Assembly (NCBI GenBank): GCA_003167495.1
Contig: PMSX01000050.1
Span: 24,718-88,717, forward strand
Origin: Bryobacterales bacterium
GTDB lineage: Bacteria; Acidobacteriota; Terriglobia; Bryobacterales; Bryobacteraceae
Direction: 5' to 3'
DNA length: 64,000 bases
Shown: in pieces, positions 38,611 through 49,373 of the stretch
Position numbering within the stretch: position 1 is the first letter of the stretch
Layout: every line of letters begins with the position of its first letter
The notes under the pieces: model-generated
The model's database searches: none
Told to the model about the DNA's origin: nothing
Seen by the model: only the letters and a program-made list of their open reading frames with translations
Made by a program: the position numbers and the translations under genes

Positions 38611-38892
38611 ATGAAGACCGAGGTGTATAGCTGGCGCGTTTCCGCCGATCTCAAGAGTGCTTTGGAGCGTGAAGCTCGACGGCGAAAGGCGTCGTTGTCT
38701 GCGCTTCTTGATCTTGCTGCGCGCGACTGGCTCAGCAAAGGTTACGCGGAAACACAAGGCGATGAAGAGCAATTGCGTCTGCAGAAGGCGGCAGCGCAGT
38801 GTTTTGGCGCGTTTGCTGGCCGTGATGCTCACCGATCGGAGAACGTGGGTCAAGAGTTACGGCAGAGACTGCGAAAGAAATATGACCGCTAA
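38611..38892 (+). CDS. VapB-like antitoxin (ribbon-helix-helix type)
   Basis: 'MKTEVYSWRVSADLKSALEREARRRKASLSALLDLAARDWL'; overlaps the downstream PIN gene. Confidence 0.75.
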   Translation: MKTEVYSWRVSADLKSALEREARRRKASLSALLDLAARDWLSKGYAETQGDEEQLRLQKAAAQCFGAFAGRDAHRSENVGQELRQRLRKKYDR

Positions 38893-39307
38893 CGGTCTGG
38901 TCGATACAGGCGCGATTTTGGCGCTACTGGACAGAAAGGATCGGTGGCATCGGATTTGTGTGGATGCGTTTGCGCAACTCCGGTTACCTTTGGCGACCTC
39001 CGAAGCAGTTCTCGCGGAGCTGTTTCACTTGGTTGGCGACAGTCGACATGAGATGGATGCGGCCTGGCGGCTCGTGTGCTGTGGGGCGGTTGTCCTCGCG
39101 ACGATCGAGGATTCGGAACTAGGTCAGATCAGAGCGCTGATGTTACGCTACGCGGACCGGCCGATGGATTTCGCGGATGCGACGCTTGTGCACATCGCTA
39201 AACGTGAGGGTCTTACTACGGTATTCACCGTCGATCATGCGGACTTTGATACCTATCGAATAGACGGGCGGCGGCGATTCCGGGTAGTTCCGGCGAAACG
39301 ACCATAG
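38882..39307 (+). CDS. PIN-domain toxin (VapC-like)
   Basis: 'GLVDTGAILALLDRKDRWH...', 'LRYADRPMDFADATLVHIAKREGLTTVFTVDHADFDTYR'. Confidence 0.88.
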   Translation: MTANGLVDTGAILALLDRKDRWHRICVDAFAQLRLPLATSEAVLAELFHLVGDSRHEMDAAWRLVCCGAVVLATIEDSELGQIRALMLRYADRPMDFADATLVHIAKREGLTTVFTVDHADFDTYRIDGRRRFRVVPAKRP

Positions 39308-39407
39308 GCGGAGGGACGTCAGCATGACGAACTAGCCTAGGTCGCTGACGCTTCCCGCTCGGTTTCGATATTGGATGGGTTTCAGATTCGTCGCGAGTGG
39401 CGAGTTA

Positions 39408-40160
39408 CTAACCTTGAAAGGGCCACACGGCCGTTGTGGTATATCCGCCGTCGATGGCAATGACTTGACCCGTGATGTAATCCGCGCCGGGGCCGCACAG
39501 GAACGCTGCCATGGGAGCGATATCTTCGGGCGTGCCCATGCGAGGATTTGCCTGCGCGCCGGCGAGCCAATTCTTCATTTCAGGCGATTGCCACATTTGG
39601 CGGTTCAAATCTGTGAGGATGAAGCCGGGCGCAATGCAGTTGACCTGAATGTTGTGCCGTCCCCACTCGGCGGCCAGGACACGCGTGAGTCCAGCGAGTG
39701 CACTCTTGGTGATGGCATAGACGCTCAGATAGGGCAAGCCGAGGAGGGACATCAGGCTTCCAATGAACACAATCTTGCCGCCGGCGCCGCGTTCTTTCAT
39801 GCGGCTTCCGACCTTTTGAGTCAGTATTGCGAGGCCGGTTAGATTGGTTTGGAGGAGATAGTCGATTTCTTCTTTTGTGTATTGCTCGAACGGCTTGCGG
39901 ATGTTTGTGCCGGTGACGTTCACTAGTATGTCGACATCGGGGAGTTGCGAAACAGTTTGGGCTTGGTTGACGTCCAGCTGCAGGGCGGTGGCTTGATGGC
40001 CGTCTTTGACCAAGGCTGCTGCTTCGGCTTCCAAGGCGTCTACGTTTCGAGAGGCAAGGATGGTATTTGCGCCGGCCTTGGCGATTTCACGCGCGATGGC
40101 AAGACCGATTCCGCGGCTGGCTCCGACAATCAGGGCCGTTTTGTTTGTGAGTGGCTGCAT
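39408..40160 (-). CDS. SDR-family oxidoreductase
   Basis: 'ALIVGASRGIGLAIAREIAKAG', 'LSVYAITKSALAGLTRVLAAEWGRHNIQVNCIAPG'. Confidence 0.93.
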   Translation of the reverse strand: MQPLTNKTALIVGASRGIGLAIAREIAKAGANTILASRNVDALEAEAAALVKDGHQATALQLDVNQAQTVSQLPDVDILVNVTGTNIRKPFEQYTKEEIDYLLQTNLTGLAILTQKVGSRMKERGAGGKIVFIGSLMSLLGLPYLSVYAITKSALAGLTRVLAAEWGRHNIQVNCIAPGFILTDLNRQMWQSPEMKNWLAGAQANPRMGTPEDIAPMAAFLCGPGADYITGQVIAIDGGYTTTAVWPFQG

Positions 40161-40197
40161 AGAGAATAGATGGCTCGCGGCTATCGTATCTCATGCG

Positions 40198-40587
40198 TTA
40201 GTGCATGACCCAAACTGTGCCATTGCAGTAGACCGGGAGATGGATTGATCCGCCACCTTGCGGGGCTGCATTGTAGGTAGCGACAGTGGCGTCGGTGACG
40301 CCTTCCATCTGCCCTTCGAGCCCCGAATTGCACGTGGGAAGGCTGCTGACAGTGTAGAGTGAAACTCGCAGTTGCTGAAAGGTCCACGCGCCGGTGATGG
40401 TGTTTGCATTTGCTTTCAGCGGCACAACCGCGGTGACTACATCACAAACGCCGCGGCCGAAGTCCACACAATCCAATGCGCCGGATGGACCCGTGGCGAT
40501 GGTTACTCCGCGCTCCGGCGTGCCTCTAGTGGTAACCTGAAACCCCGCCAAGGAAGCAAAGAACAGGATCCCATACATAATTTTCAT
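40198..40587 (-). CDS. hypothetical secreted protein
   Basis: 129 aa with N-terminal signal peptide; no recognised family. Confidence 0.5.
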   Translation of the reverse strand: MKIMYGILFFASLAGFQVTTRGTPERGVTIATGPSGALDCVDFGRGVCDVVTAVVPLKANANTITGAWTFQQLRVSLYTVSSLPTCNSGLEGQMEGVTDATVATYNAAPQGGGSIHLPVYCNGTVWVMH

Positions 40588-40662
40588 TGCACTATTTCAG
40601 CATGAGAAGAACAGGCGCACAGGGAGAGCTGTAAAATCTTTCGAAAGGAATTGCGAATCGTC

Positions 40663-41052
40663 ATGAAACATAAGAAGCCGCAAGACGTAGACGAATATCT
40701 TGAACAAGTTTCGGAACCGGCACGCGAGACGCTGATTAAATTACAAGCCACGATTCGATCGGTTGTGCCGAAAGAGACGACGGAGAAAATTAGCTATGGG
40801 ATGCCGACGTTCCACTACCTGGGAGCGCTAGTTGGGTTCGCTGCATTTTCGAAACATTGCAGTTTCTTCCCATATAGCGCGGCGCTGATTCGGGAGTTCC
40901 AGGATGAGCTCAAGACCTACGAGACATCGAAGGGGACGATTCGCTTTACGGTGGACAAGCCACTGCCGGCGTCTTTGGTGAAGAAATTGGTGAAGGCTCG
41001 AATTGCACAGCAGATCGCACAGAATGAGAGAGACAAGAAACGCGCTGGTTAA
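40663..41052 (+). CDS. DUF1801 / YdhG-like protein
   Basis: 'DVDEYLEQVSEPARETLIKLQATIRSVVPKETTEKISYGMPTFHYLGALVGFAAFSKHCSFFPYSAALI'. Confidence 0.85.
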   Translation: MKHKKPQDVDEYLEQVSEPARETLIKLQATIRSVVPKETTEKISYGMPTFHYLGALVGFAAFSKHCSFFPYSAALIREFQDELKTYETSKGTIRFTVDKPLPASLVKKLVKARIAQQIAQNERDKKRAG

Positions 41053-41394
41053 GGTCACTCAGTTCGGAGCTTCTTACTTACCGAAATGCTACGACTTAGT
41101 GGGAGTCGCGGCGACTTCGCGTTGATCCGGCGTAGGCGTTGAAACACGACGCAGAAGGCGCATTTGACTACGACGAACGCGGCGCTTGCCAGCGATTTTG
41201 TGGGCGCGAGCTCGATCTCCAGAACGAAACGACATATAACTCCGTGTTTGACGTGGTACCGCGCAGGCGGCACGTTAAGCGGGGATGGATGGATTCGAGC
41301 GTCGGCCTTAAGTAGCGACGAACGGACGGCTTGGAAAGATTTCGAGAGCCGTATTGAGTATACACGCCGCGGATATTGTCTACGAATGAAGAAC

Positions 41395-41487
41395 GCAAAA
41401 TGGGGACGGACAACTGTCCACTGAAGAAGAAGCTCGGGCAGGGATCGAACAGTGGATTTGGGGCCGGGAAGTCCGTCCCCATTTTGC
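41395..41487. repeat. REPIN/MITE-like element with 17-bp perfect inverted termini
   Basis: GCAAAATGGGGACGGAC (41395-41411) and GTCCGTCCCCATTTTGC (41471-41487), 59 bp apart. Confidence 0.6.
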
Positions 41488-41879
41488 TTGCGCTTACTTG
41501 AATGAACTGGGTGATAGGTTACAAATTAGATCGGGGACATAGGAAACACTTCAGCGATCCCGTTTAGATCATCGTTGTTTTCGAGCATCTCCACAAGCAA
41601 CAGGAACTGATCGCTGAATTGCGGTTGCCAGGGCGAGGGTTGTTTGACCTTTGTATGAGTGTAGTTGTCGAAGCTGTGGGCTGTTATTTCCACAGTTCCA
41701 TTGTTAGGCGTCGCGGCGATTCGTAAAACCTGCGCCGTTACTCGCGACAATATCTGCACTAGGCATTGTCCAATGTTATTCTTGGCCCGTGATGCGCGCC
41801 TTTGCTGATCGATACAGGTAGAAGATCGCCTTGCCGTGTTCGTTTGTCGGAGCGGCCATCCCCGCACAGGCAGGTTTTC

Positions 41880-44121
41880 CTAAGCGAAGCTAAAGCCCTG
41901 CTTTGTAATTGGCATGGTCCGAATACGCTCACCGGTAACAGCAAAAACTGCGTTGGCAACCGCCGGTAGAATCGGTGGCAGAGGCGGCTCACCCAGACCG
42001 GTGGGCAGATTACTGCTTTTCAAGAAGTGGACTTCAATCGACGGCGCTTGCGAGATTCTCAACAACGGATGCTGGTGAAAGTTTGCCTGTGTGACTCGGC
42101 CATCCTTAAATGTGATCTCTTGAATCATTTCGCTCAAACCATCAATGATGCCTCCTTGTACCTGGCTTTCTGCTCCACTGGGATTCACGATTTGGCTGCC
42201 GACGTCACCCACGGCCCACACTTTGTTGACCTTTATCTTCTTATTCGGCAGCACGGTTACCTCTGCAACCTCGGCGAAATAGCCTCCCATACAGGTGTGG
42301 AACGCGAATCCGAGTGCAGTGTCCTTCGGCAGCTGCCTCTTGCCCCAGCCCGATTTTTCCGCCGCTAGTTGGATGACATCCGCGGCTCGAGAAGCATTGA
42401 AGCCCGGCATTCTTGGCCCGCGCGGTCCGGGTTGCGGAGCGACATCCGTCTTGGGCGGCACATGTCTTTTCAGAAGATCGAGACAGAATTGCACGGGATC
42501 CTGCCGGGCGGCGCTTGCGAGTTCGTTGAGGAAAGACTGAATGACCCACGCCATGCTGTTTGATCCGGGAGCGCGCAACGCGCCTGTTTTCAAACCCAGC
42601 GGCAAGGTCGATGACTGCACCAGGAAGTTCTCTACATAGTCTGCCGGGAACTCGTTCGCGTTGAATCCGCCATCGTGCACAAAGGTCTTCTCATCGCCAT
42701 AGGCGACAAAATGATCCTGCCAGGCTACAATTTTGCCGGTACCATCAACCGCAGCCTTCAGATACTGAAAGCCGCCGCAGCGATAGTAGTCATGCCTGGT
42801 ATCGTCCTCGCGGCTCCATAACAGCTTCACTGGAGCTCCAACGGTCTTCGAAATCCATGCGGCTTCGCACATGCAATCGTTGTAAGCGCGCCGGCCGAAT
42901 CCTCCTCCGGCGCGAACCATGTGGATCGTAATATCAGCTTCGGAAATGTTCAGCAAGCGGGCAACCGTGTTGCGGCCAGGCGCTGGAAACTGGCTGGTGG
43001 ACCAGATCTCCAACTTGCCGTCTTTGAAATGCGCCGTGCAGTTTTGGGGCTCCAACGTGGCGTGCGCAATGAAGGGAAATGTGTAGCGCGCTTCCAGGAC
43101 CTTGACGCCGTCTTGCTTGAATGCTGCTTCCACATCTCCGTCGTGACGCAAGGTTCGGCCAGCGGCTTGTTTGGATAGCTCCTCTGCTTTCCTGGCGTTC
43201 TCGTCGCTGTCCTGCGATGCCCACTTGCCGAGGTCCCACTTCACATCGAGCTTGCGTCTAGCGGATTGCGCGGCCCACCAACTGTCCGCCACGATCGCCA
43301 CGCCAGCCTCGAAACCGGGGCCTTCGAACAGGTAGTTGGGATAGCTGCTGGCGAGGGGTATACCTTCCACCACGAAGGCATGCCGCACGCCTTTCATACC
43401 CTTAATGACGTCGAGATTTGCTGCCGATACCTTGCCGCCCATCACAGGCGTTTTCTCAAACACCGCGTACAGCATGCCCGGCACTGTCACGTCGATGCCA
43501 AAATTGGCTTGCCGACAACGATGTCCTTTGTTTCTACCCCAAGAGTGCTTTTGCCGATGATCTTGTAATCTTTCGGATCTTTGAGCTTTAGTGATGCAAG
43601 TTCAGGCACTGGGATACCAACGGCTTTAGGCGCCAGTTCGCCATAGCTCAGTGACCGGTTGGAAGTGTGGTGGTGCACATTGCCGCTTGCAGTTGAGCAT
43701 TCGTCCGGAGCAACGCCCCAGGACTTTGCTGCAGCCGCAACCAGCATGGACCGAGCGGCAGCGCCAATCTGACGCATGGTTTCCCAACCCATGGGCGTGG
43801 CACTACTTCCGCCCGTGATCTGCATGCCAAACTTCGGTCCCACACCGGAACGAACAACCTTTACGGCACTCCAATCCACGTCGAGCTCTTCCGCAATTAA
43901 CATGGGCAGCAGGTTCAGCGCGCCCTGTCCCAATTCCTGGTTGCGCGCAACGATGGTGGCTTTGCCGTCGGACCCTATGCTGACGAAATCTGTAGGCGAC
44001 AACGCCTGGTTTTGCCCCGGAAAGCCTTGCGCCTTCAATTCATCTTAGAGTAAAGACCGAGCACGAGACCGCCGCCTACCAATGCAGAAGCACGCAGAAA
44101 GAAACGTCTGTCGATTATCAT
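41880..44121 (-). pseudogene. isoquinoline-1-oxidoreductase beta-like (xanthine dehydrogenase family) molybdopterin-binding subunit, split by two frameshifts
   Basis: TAT start '[28 protein letters not shown]' (44121), then 'KAQGFPGQNQALSPTDFVSIGSDG...VVGKPILAST*' (44038..43487), then 'TVPGMLYAVFEK...' (43490..41880); each break is repaired by adding one T. Confidence 0.85.
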
Positions 44122-44633
44122 TTCGCTCTCTTGTTGTTGCCGTTGTGTGCCCCGACGGTTGAGTCGGCTGTGAGTTTCGCTTTCGATATTTGTGCCGCAT
44201 GATGGACTGCGGCTCGTACCCTTACATATGTGCCACAGCGACAGAGATTCCCACTGAGGGCCGAGTCGATCTCACCATCAGTAGGGTTCGGATTCTTTGC
44301 CAATAGGGCGCACGCGGCCATAATCTGGCCAGCTTGGCAATAACCGCACTGCGGGACATCGATATCGACCCAGGCCGTCTGCACGGGATGGGAGCCATCA
44401 GAAGAGATGCCTTCAATTGTCGTAATTGACTTACCAACTGCATCCGACGCCTTCATCACACATGAGCGTGTAGGCGCGCCGTTCACATGAACTGTGCATG
44501 CGCCGCAAAGCCCCATGCCACAGCCAAACTTGGTTCCTTTCAGGTTCATCTCATCTCGAAGAACCCAGAGGACTGGCATTTCAGGATCGCCTTCATAGTG
44601 TTGCGGTTTGTCGTTGATCGTAAGCGTTATCAT
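44118..44633 (-). CDS. (2Fe-2S)-binding subunit of molybdenum hydroxylase (IorA-like)
   Basis: '[20 protein letters not shown]', '[48 protein letters not shown]'. Confidence 0.95.
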   Translation of the reverse strand: MITLTINDKPQHYEGDPEMPVLWVLRDEMNLKGTKFGCGMGLCGACTVHVNGAPTRSCVMKASDAVGKSITTIEGISSDGSHPVQTAWVDIDVPQCGYCQAGQIMAACALLAKNPNPTDGEIDSALSGNLCRCGTYVRVRAAVHHAAQISKAKLTADSTVGAHNGNNKRAK

Positions 44634-44677
44634 CAAATCCTCCATTGCCGGAATTCCTTAGCATTTCTGGGCTTCGG

Positions 44678-45139
44678 TTATCTCACCCTGTCATAGTCTT
44701 TGCCGCTCACGGGCTCTAACCAAATAGTCTTTCCTTTTTGGGTCGGAGTCACGGCTATATAGGCAAAGCCGCTTTGCGGTGAGGCGCCGTGCCAATGCTC
44801 TACGCCTGGAAGACATTTAATTACATCTCCCTTGTGAACGATTCGGCCCGGCTTTCCGCGTTCCTGATAAAAACCGGTACCTTCGGTGATTAATAGAACT
44901 TGACCGCCTGGATGAGAATGCCAATCCAGCTTCGCACCGGCATCATAGGTTGCTATAGCGATACTGGGATCGAAGGTGCTGTCTCCCACGTTGAGTTCCT
45001 TGAGCCAAATATGACCCGTGTGATTTTTGACCGTGGACAATTCGCCTTTGGGGAATGCCGAATCAGCGGTTTGTGCCTGCGATTGCACTACGAAGACAAA
45101 GCTCAGCGCGACGGCTACGATTTGAAAAGTTCGTTTCAT
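44678..45139 (-). CDS. secreted cupin-domain protein
   Basis: Signal peptide, 'DWHSHPGGQVLLITEGTGFYQERGKPGRIVHKGDVIKCLPGVEHWHG'. Confidence 0.85.
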   Translation of the reverse strand: MKRTFQIVAVALSFVFVVQSQAQTADSAFPKGELSTVKNHTGHIWLKELNVGDSTFDPSIAIATYDAGAKLDWHSHPGGQVLLITEGTGFYQERGKPGRIVHKGDVIKCLPGVEHWHGASPQSGFAYIAVTPTQKGKTIWLEPVSGKDYDRVR

Positions 45140-45186
45140 GGTTTACGTTTTCCTTAACCTGGGTATGTCTCGCTTGGGTGTCTGTT

Positions 45187-46917
45187 TCAAAAATCAGCTC
45201 GCTTCCCTGATTCGGTGGCTAACTGCATCACATCAAGCCGCGCTTTCCAGGGATCAGGAATCGCGCTGGCCGAACCGTCGGGATGGAATTCGAAGATCAA
45301 ATCTTTGTTCGGGTCGTAACGTGGCCACGGCGGCAAGCCCGTATTGTTCGGATCTCCGGTCCTGGCGAAGTTCACCCAGTAGCTTTGCGCCATTCGAGAG
45401 ACCGCCTGATCCTGGGCGCTTGGCGGTGGAGGGGGAGGCCCGAAGCCACCCGTACCCAGCGTGCCAAACACGAAAGCAATTTCGCCACCGTGTGGCGTTC
45501 CGGCGCGAAGCATTTCCCGCATCGCAGTCTGAACGTAGGAAAACCTGTAAAGATAGACGGGCGAACCGTTAGAGGCAAAGGCACTGGCAGCGAAGCGCGC
45601 CGGCTCCGCCTGGCCGAAGTCGTCGTTTGCCCTCGATAGCAGTGTGGCTAAATCAGTCGATCCGTCGGGATCGTAGGCTGCCTTCGCCTGGGCGCTCCAC
45701 TGGCCGAACCTAGCGAAAAACTGCTCTTTCGTAGTCGCTCTGATTCGATTTCCTGCGCTATCGGCGCTGTTGCTGCCGAGCATGAGCGGAACCCGCGGCT
45801 GGCGGTGTGCCTTGTAGGCGGTCTCCGCAGTCTCCGTGATCAGTTTGCCGTCAAGAATCGGCATCGTTTCGTAGGACTGAGCGCCCGCCCCCGGTTGGAC
45901 AGTGGCACCGCGAAGGACTTCTTCGGCACTGAGGGCACGCAGTTTGGCGAGCGCGGACTGATCGGTTCCCTCCACTCCCATCGAATGAGCGAAGTTAACC
46001 CCGATCGTCTCGGCAGACACCGGATAGTTCGGATCGACGCCATCCCTGCTCATCGGCCGGGCGGTGAGCACGCTGTCACGTGAACCGCCAGATTCGACGA
46101 TCGCCTTTTGGAACAAGCCTCGGGCCATCGGCGAAACAAGCAGGCTGTGAACGGAAACGCCGCCAGCGGAGAATCCAAAGATGGTGACATTGTTTGGATT
46201 GCCTCCGAAGGCAGTAATGTTCTGTTTCACCCACTGTAGGGCCGCGATCTGATCCATGTAGGCGTAGTTGCCTTTGGGTTCATCAGGATGTTCGTGGTTA
46301 AGGGCTGGAAAGGCGAAAAATCCGAAACGTCCAACCCGGTAGTTGAAGGTAATCAAAATGACGCCTTGTTTGGCGAACTGATCCCCTGAATTGGCGGGTT
46401 GGGATCCGCTACCAAAAACGAACCCGCCGCCGAAGATCCAAACCATCACTGGCAGTTTTGCCGCTGGCGTAGCGTTTGCAGGCCGCCAAACGTTTAGAAA
46501 CAGGCAATTCTCCGACGAAGTTGGTGACATCGAAACGGTGCCGGGACGGAATGCGCCTTGCGGACAATCTGCGCCGAACTTACTCGCATCCTGTTCGCCC
46601 TGCCATGCGGGCAAGGGTTGAGGCGGACGCCAGCGGTTGTCGCCGACTGGTGCAACAGCGAAGGGAATTCCCTTAAAGCTGGAGACATCTCCCTGGGTAA
46701 CGCCACGCACGATCCCGGAAGTTGTGTGAACTCTTGGCCCTGCGACTGGGCCACTGGCGCTGCTGGCGCCGCCCGGTCTAGCCTGTGCAAACGTCCATTG
46801 CACACTCACCATCGAGAGAAGGCCCAATCCAAAGATCTGTAGAATCAATTTCACGTTCGCATTCTTTCTTGCCTTTCGGCTAGCTTCGAAATGAAGAGGG
46901 TGCCGGCAACGGGGCAA
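45187..46917 (-). CDS. carboxylesterase type B, secreted
   Basis: 'TSSENCLFLNVWRP', 'NVTIFGFSAGGVSVHSLL', signal peptide; N-terminus probably begins nearer 'VKLILQIFGLG'. Confidence 0.92.
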   Translation of the reverse strand: MPRCRHPLHFEASRKARKNANVKLILQIFGLGLLSMVSVQWTFAQARPGGASSASGPVAGPRVHTTSGIVRGVTQGDVSSFKGIPFAVAPVGDNRWRPPQPLPAWQGEQDASKFGADCPQGAFRPGTVSMSPTSSENCLFLNVWRPANATPAAKLPVMVWIFGGGFVFGSGSQPANSGDQFAKQGVILITFNYRVGRFGFFAFPALNHEHPDEPKGNYAYMDQIAALQWVKQNITAFGGNPNNVTIFGFSAGGVSVHSLLVSPMARGLFQKAIVESGGSRDSVLTARPMSRDGVDPNYPVSAETIGVNFAHSMGVEGTDQSALAKLRALSAEEVLRGATVQPGAGAQSYETMPILDGKLITETAETAYKAHRQPRVPLMLGSNSADSAGNRIRATTKEQFFARFGQWSAQAKAAYDPDGSTDLATLLSRANDDFGQAEPARFAASAFASNGSPVYLYRFSYVQTAMREMLRAGTPHGGEIAFVFGTLGTGGFGPPPPPPSAQDQAVSRMAQSYWVNFARTGDPNNTGLPPWPRYDPNKDLIFEFHPDGSASAIPDPWKARLDVMQLATESGKRADF

Positions 46918-46924
46918 GAAGTCA

Positions 46925-47932
<1,008 letters not shown>

Positions 47933-48175
47933 CTAAAGAAACAAAAAGTTTTCACAAAAAACACCTGCCGAGCGCGGACTAAGTTGATTTCATGCCTGAC
48001 TCTTCTGCACGCCGCCAGGGAATTGTGTCTTCCGTTATCAAGATAAGCGGAATATGTCATCGGGCGGTATCCTGATCCTGCCGAATGATTGCCTGATTCC
48101 GCCGATCCGTATTCCCGCACTTGCGCGTCCCCGGTCATTCATCGTTATGCTTGTATAGAGGAACATCGAGGTTTG

Positions 48176-49138
48176 ATGATGAAAAAGAACAAGAATCAGG
48201 CTGAGGTAATCACGGGCCGCGTCCCCGAGCTTCAGGCGGAACTGGCCTCAAAGGTTGCGCATCTTATCGGTTCAGCAGAGAAGATGGCAACAGCCATTCC
48301 TCGCGTGACACTGGCACGGAGGACCGCCGCTACGGCTACTTGCCCCGTAACCTATGAGCCGAGCGTAATCGTAATCGCGCAAGGTCGCAAGCAGGTGCAG
48401 GTTGGTAGCGATTTCCTCACCTACGATCCTTCACGTTATTTGCTCACTGCGGTCGACCTGCCCACTGTCACTAGAGTAGTGGAAGCAAGCAACGAAGCGC
48501 CCTGTCTTGCCATTGCACTAAAGCTCGACCTCTCGATTGTTCGCGAATTTCTGAGCCGCGAAGAGTTCCACACACTAGAGGCATCGCCTGACGGTCCTGC
48601 AATGACGACGGGTTGTGTCACTGAGCAATTCCTGGGCGCGTGGTTTCGTCTGCTAGACCTACTTGTAACTCCCGAGGACATACCCTTTCTGAGCGGCTTC
48701 ATCGAACGTGAAATTATCTACCGAGTCCTGCGGGGAAAAGAGGGAGCGCGGCTTCGAGCAATCGCGACATTAGGAGACCAGAGCCATCGCACCGCTAAGG
48801 CCATCGCCTGGATCAAAGCAAATTATGCAAGGCCACTTCGCGTTGAAGAGCTTGCAGAGGTGGCGGGGATGGCGGTATCTACACTTCACCACCATTTCCG
48901 CTCGCTCACAGCGATGGGTCCGCTGCAGTACCAAAAGCAAATCAGATTGCAGGCGGCGAGAGCACGCATGCTCGCCGATGATGTGGATGCGGCGACTGTC
49001 GCTTTTGAAGTTGGATACGAGAGCGCAAGTCAGTTCAATCGTGAATACAGCCGCTTGTTCGGCCAGCCGCCTATCCGTGATATGCGGATGCTCCGGTCGC
49101 CCAGTTCTCCAGCACTCGAACTTGCCGGTTCAGCTTAG
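48176..49138 (+). CDS. AraC-family transcriptional regulator
   Basis: N-terminal AraC-type ligand domain; 'RVEELAEVAGMAVSTLHHHFRSLTAMGPLQYQKQIRLQAARARMLADDVDAATVAFEVGYESASQFNREYSRLFGQPP'. Confidence 0.95.
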   Translation: MMKKNKNQAEVITGRVPELQAELASKVAHLIGSAEKMATAIPRVTLARRTAATATCPVTYEPSVIVIAQGRKQVQVGSDFLTYDPSRYLLTAVDLPTVTRVVEASNEAPCLAIALKLDLSIVREFLSREEFHTLEASPDGPAMTTGCVTEQFLGAWFRLLDLLVTPEDIPFLSGFIEREIIYRVLRGKEGARLRAIATLGDQSHRTAKAIAWIKANYARPLRVEELAEVAGMAVSTLHHHFRSLTAMGPLQYQKQIRLQAARARMLADDVDAATVAFEVGYESASQFNREYSRLFGQPPIRDMRMLRSPSSPALELAGSA

Positions 49139-49373
49139 GGCGTGCGCAAGGCGTTTTTAGTGTCTGAAACTTCACTCCGATGTCATGGAGTTCATTGGCT
49201 CTTGGGATTGATCGCGAGTAGTCACAAAGGGTAGAATTACCCTTCGCCGTTACCGTGGATCAATCGGCGTCGGCCACTCCTCGTCGTCGGGCGTTACGCA
49301 ACCGGGTGCACACAGCAGGCGCTCTTTTGATCAACCGGCCCAATGCCGGCTGGCGCCACCAGCGCGCAGCCCG

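Noticed and set aside
41164-41424. 86-aa ORF overlapping the REPIN-like element
   Set aside because: Runs into the inverted repeat terminus, no family motif, probably a chance ORF.
45138-45639. Plus-strand ORFs opposite the carboxylesterase
   Set aside because: Antisense to a well-supported gene; no coding evidence.
49227-49244. AAGGGTA-GAAT-TACCCTT hairpin downstream of the AraC gene
   Set aside because: Perfect 7-bp stem but no T tract, and short enough to occur by chance; insufficient as a terminator or operator call.
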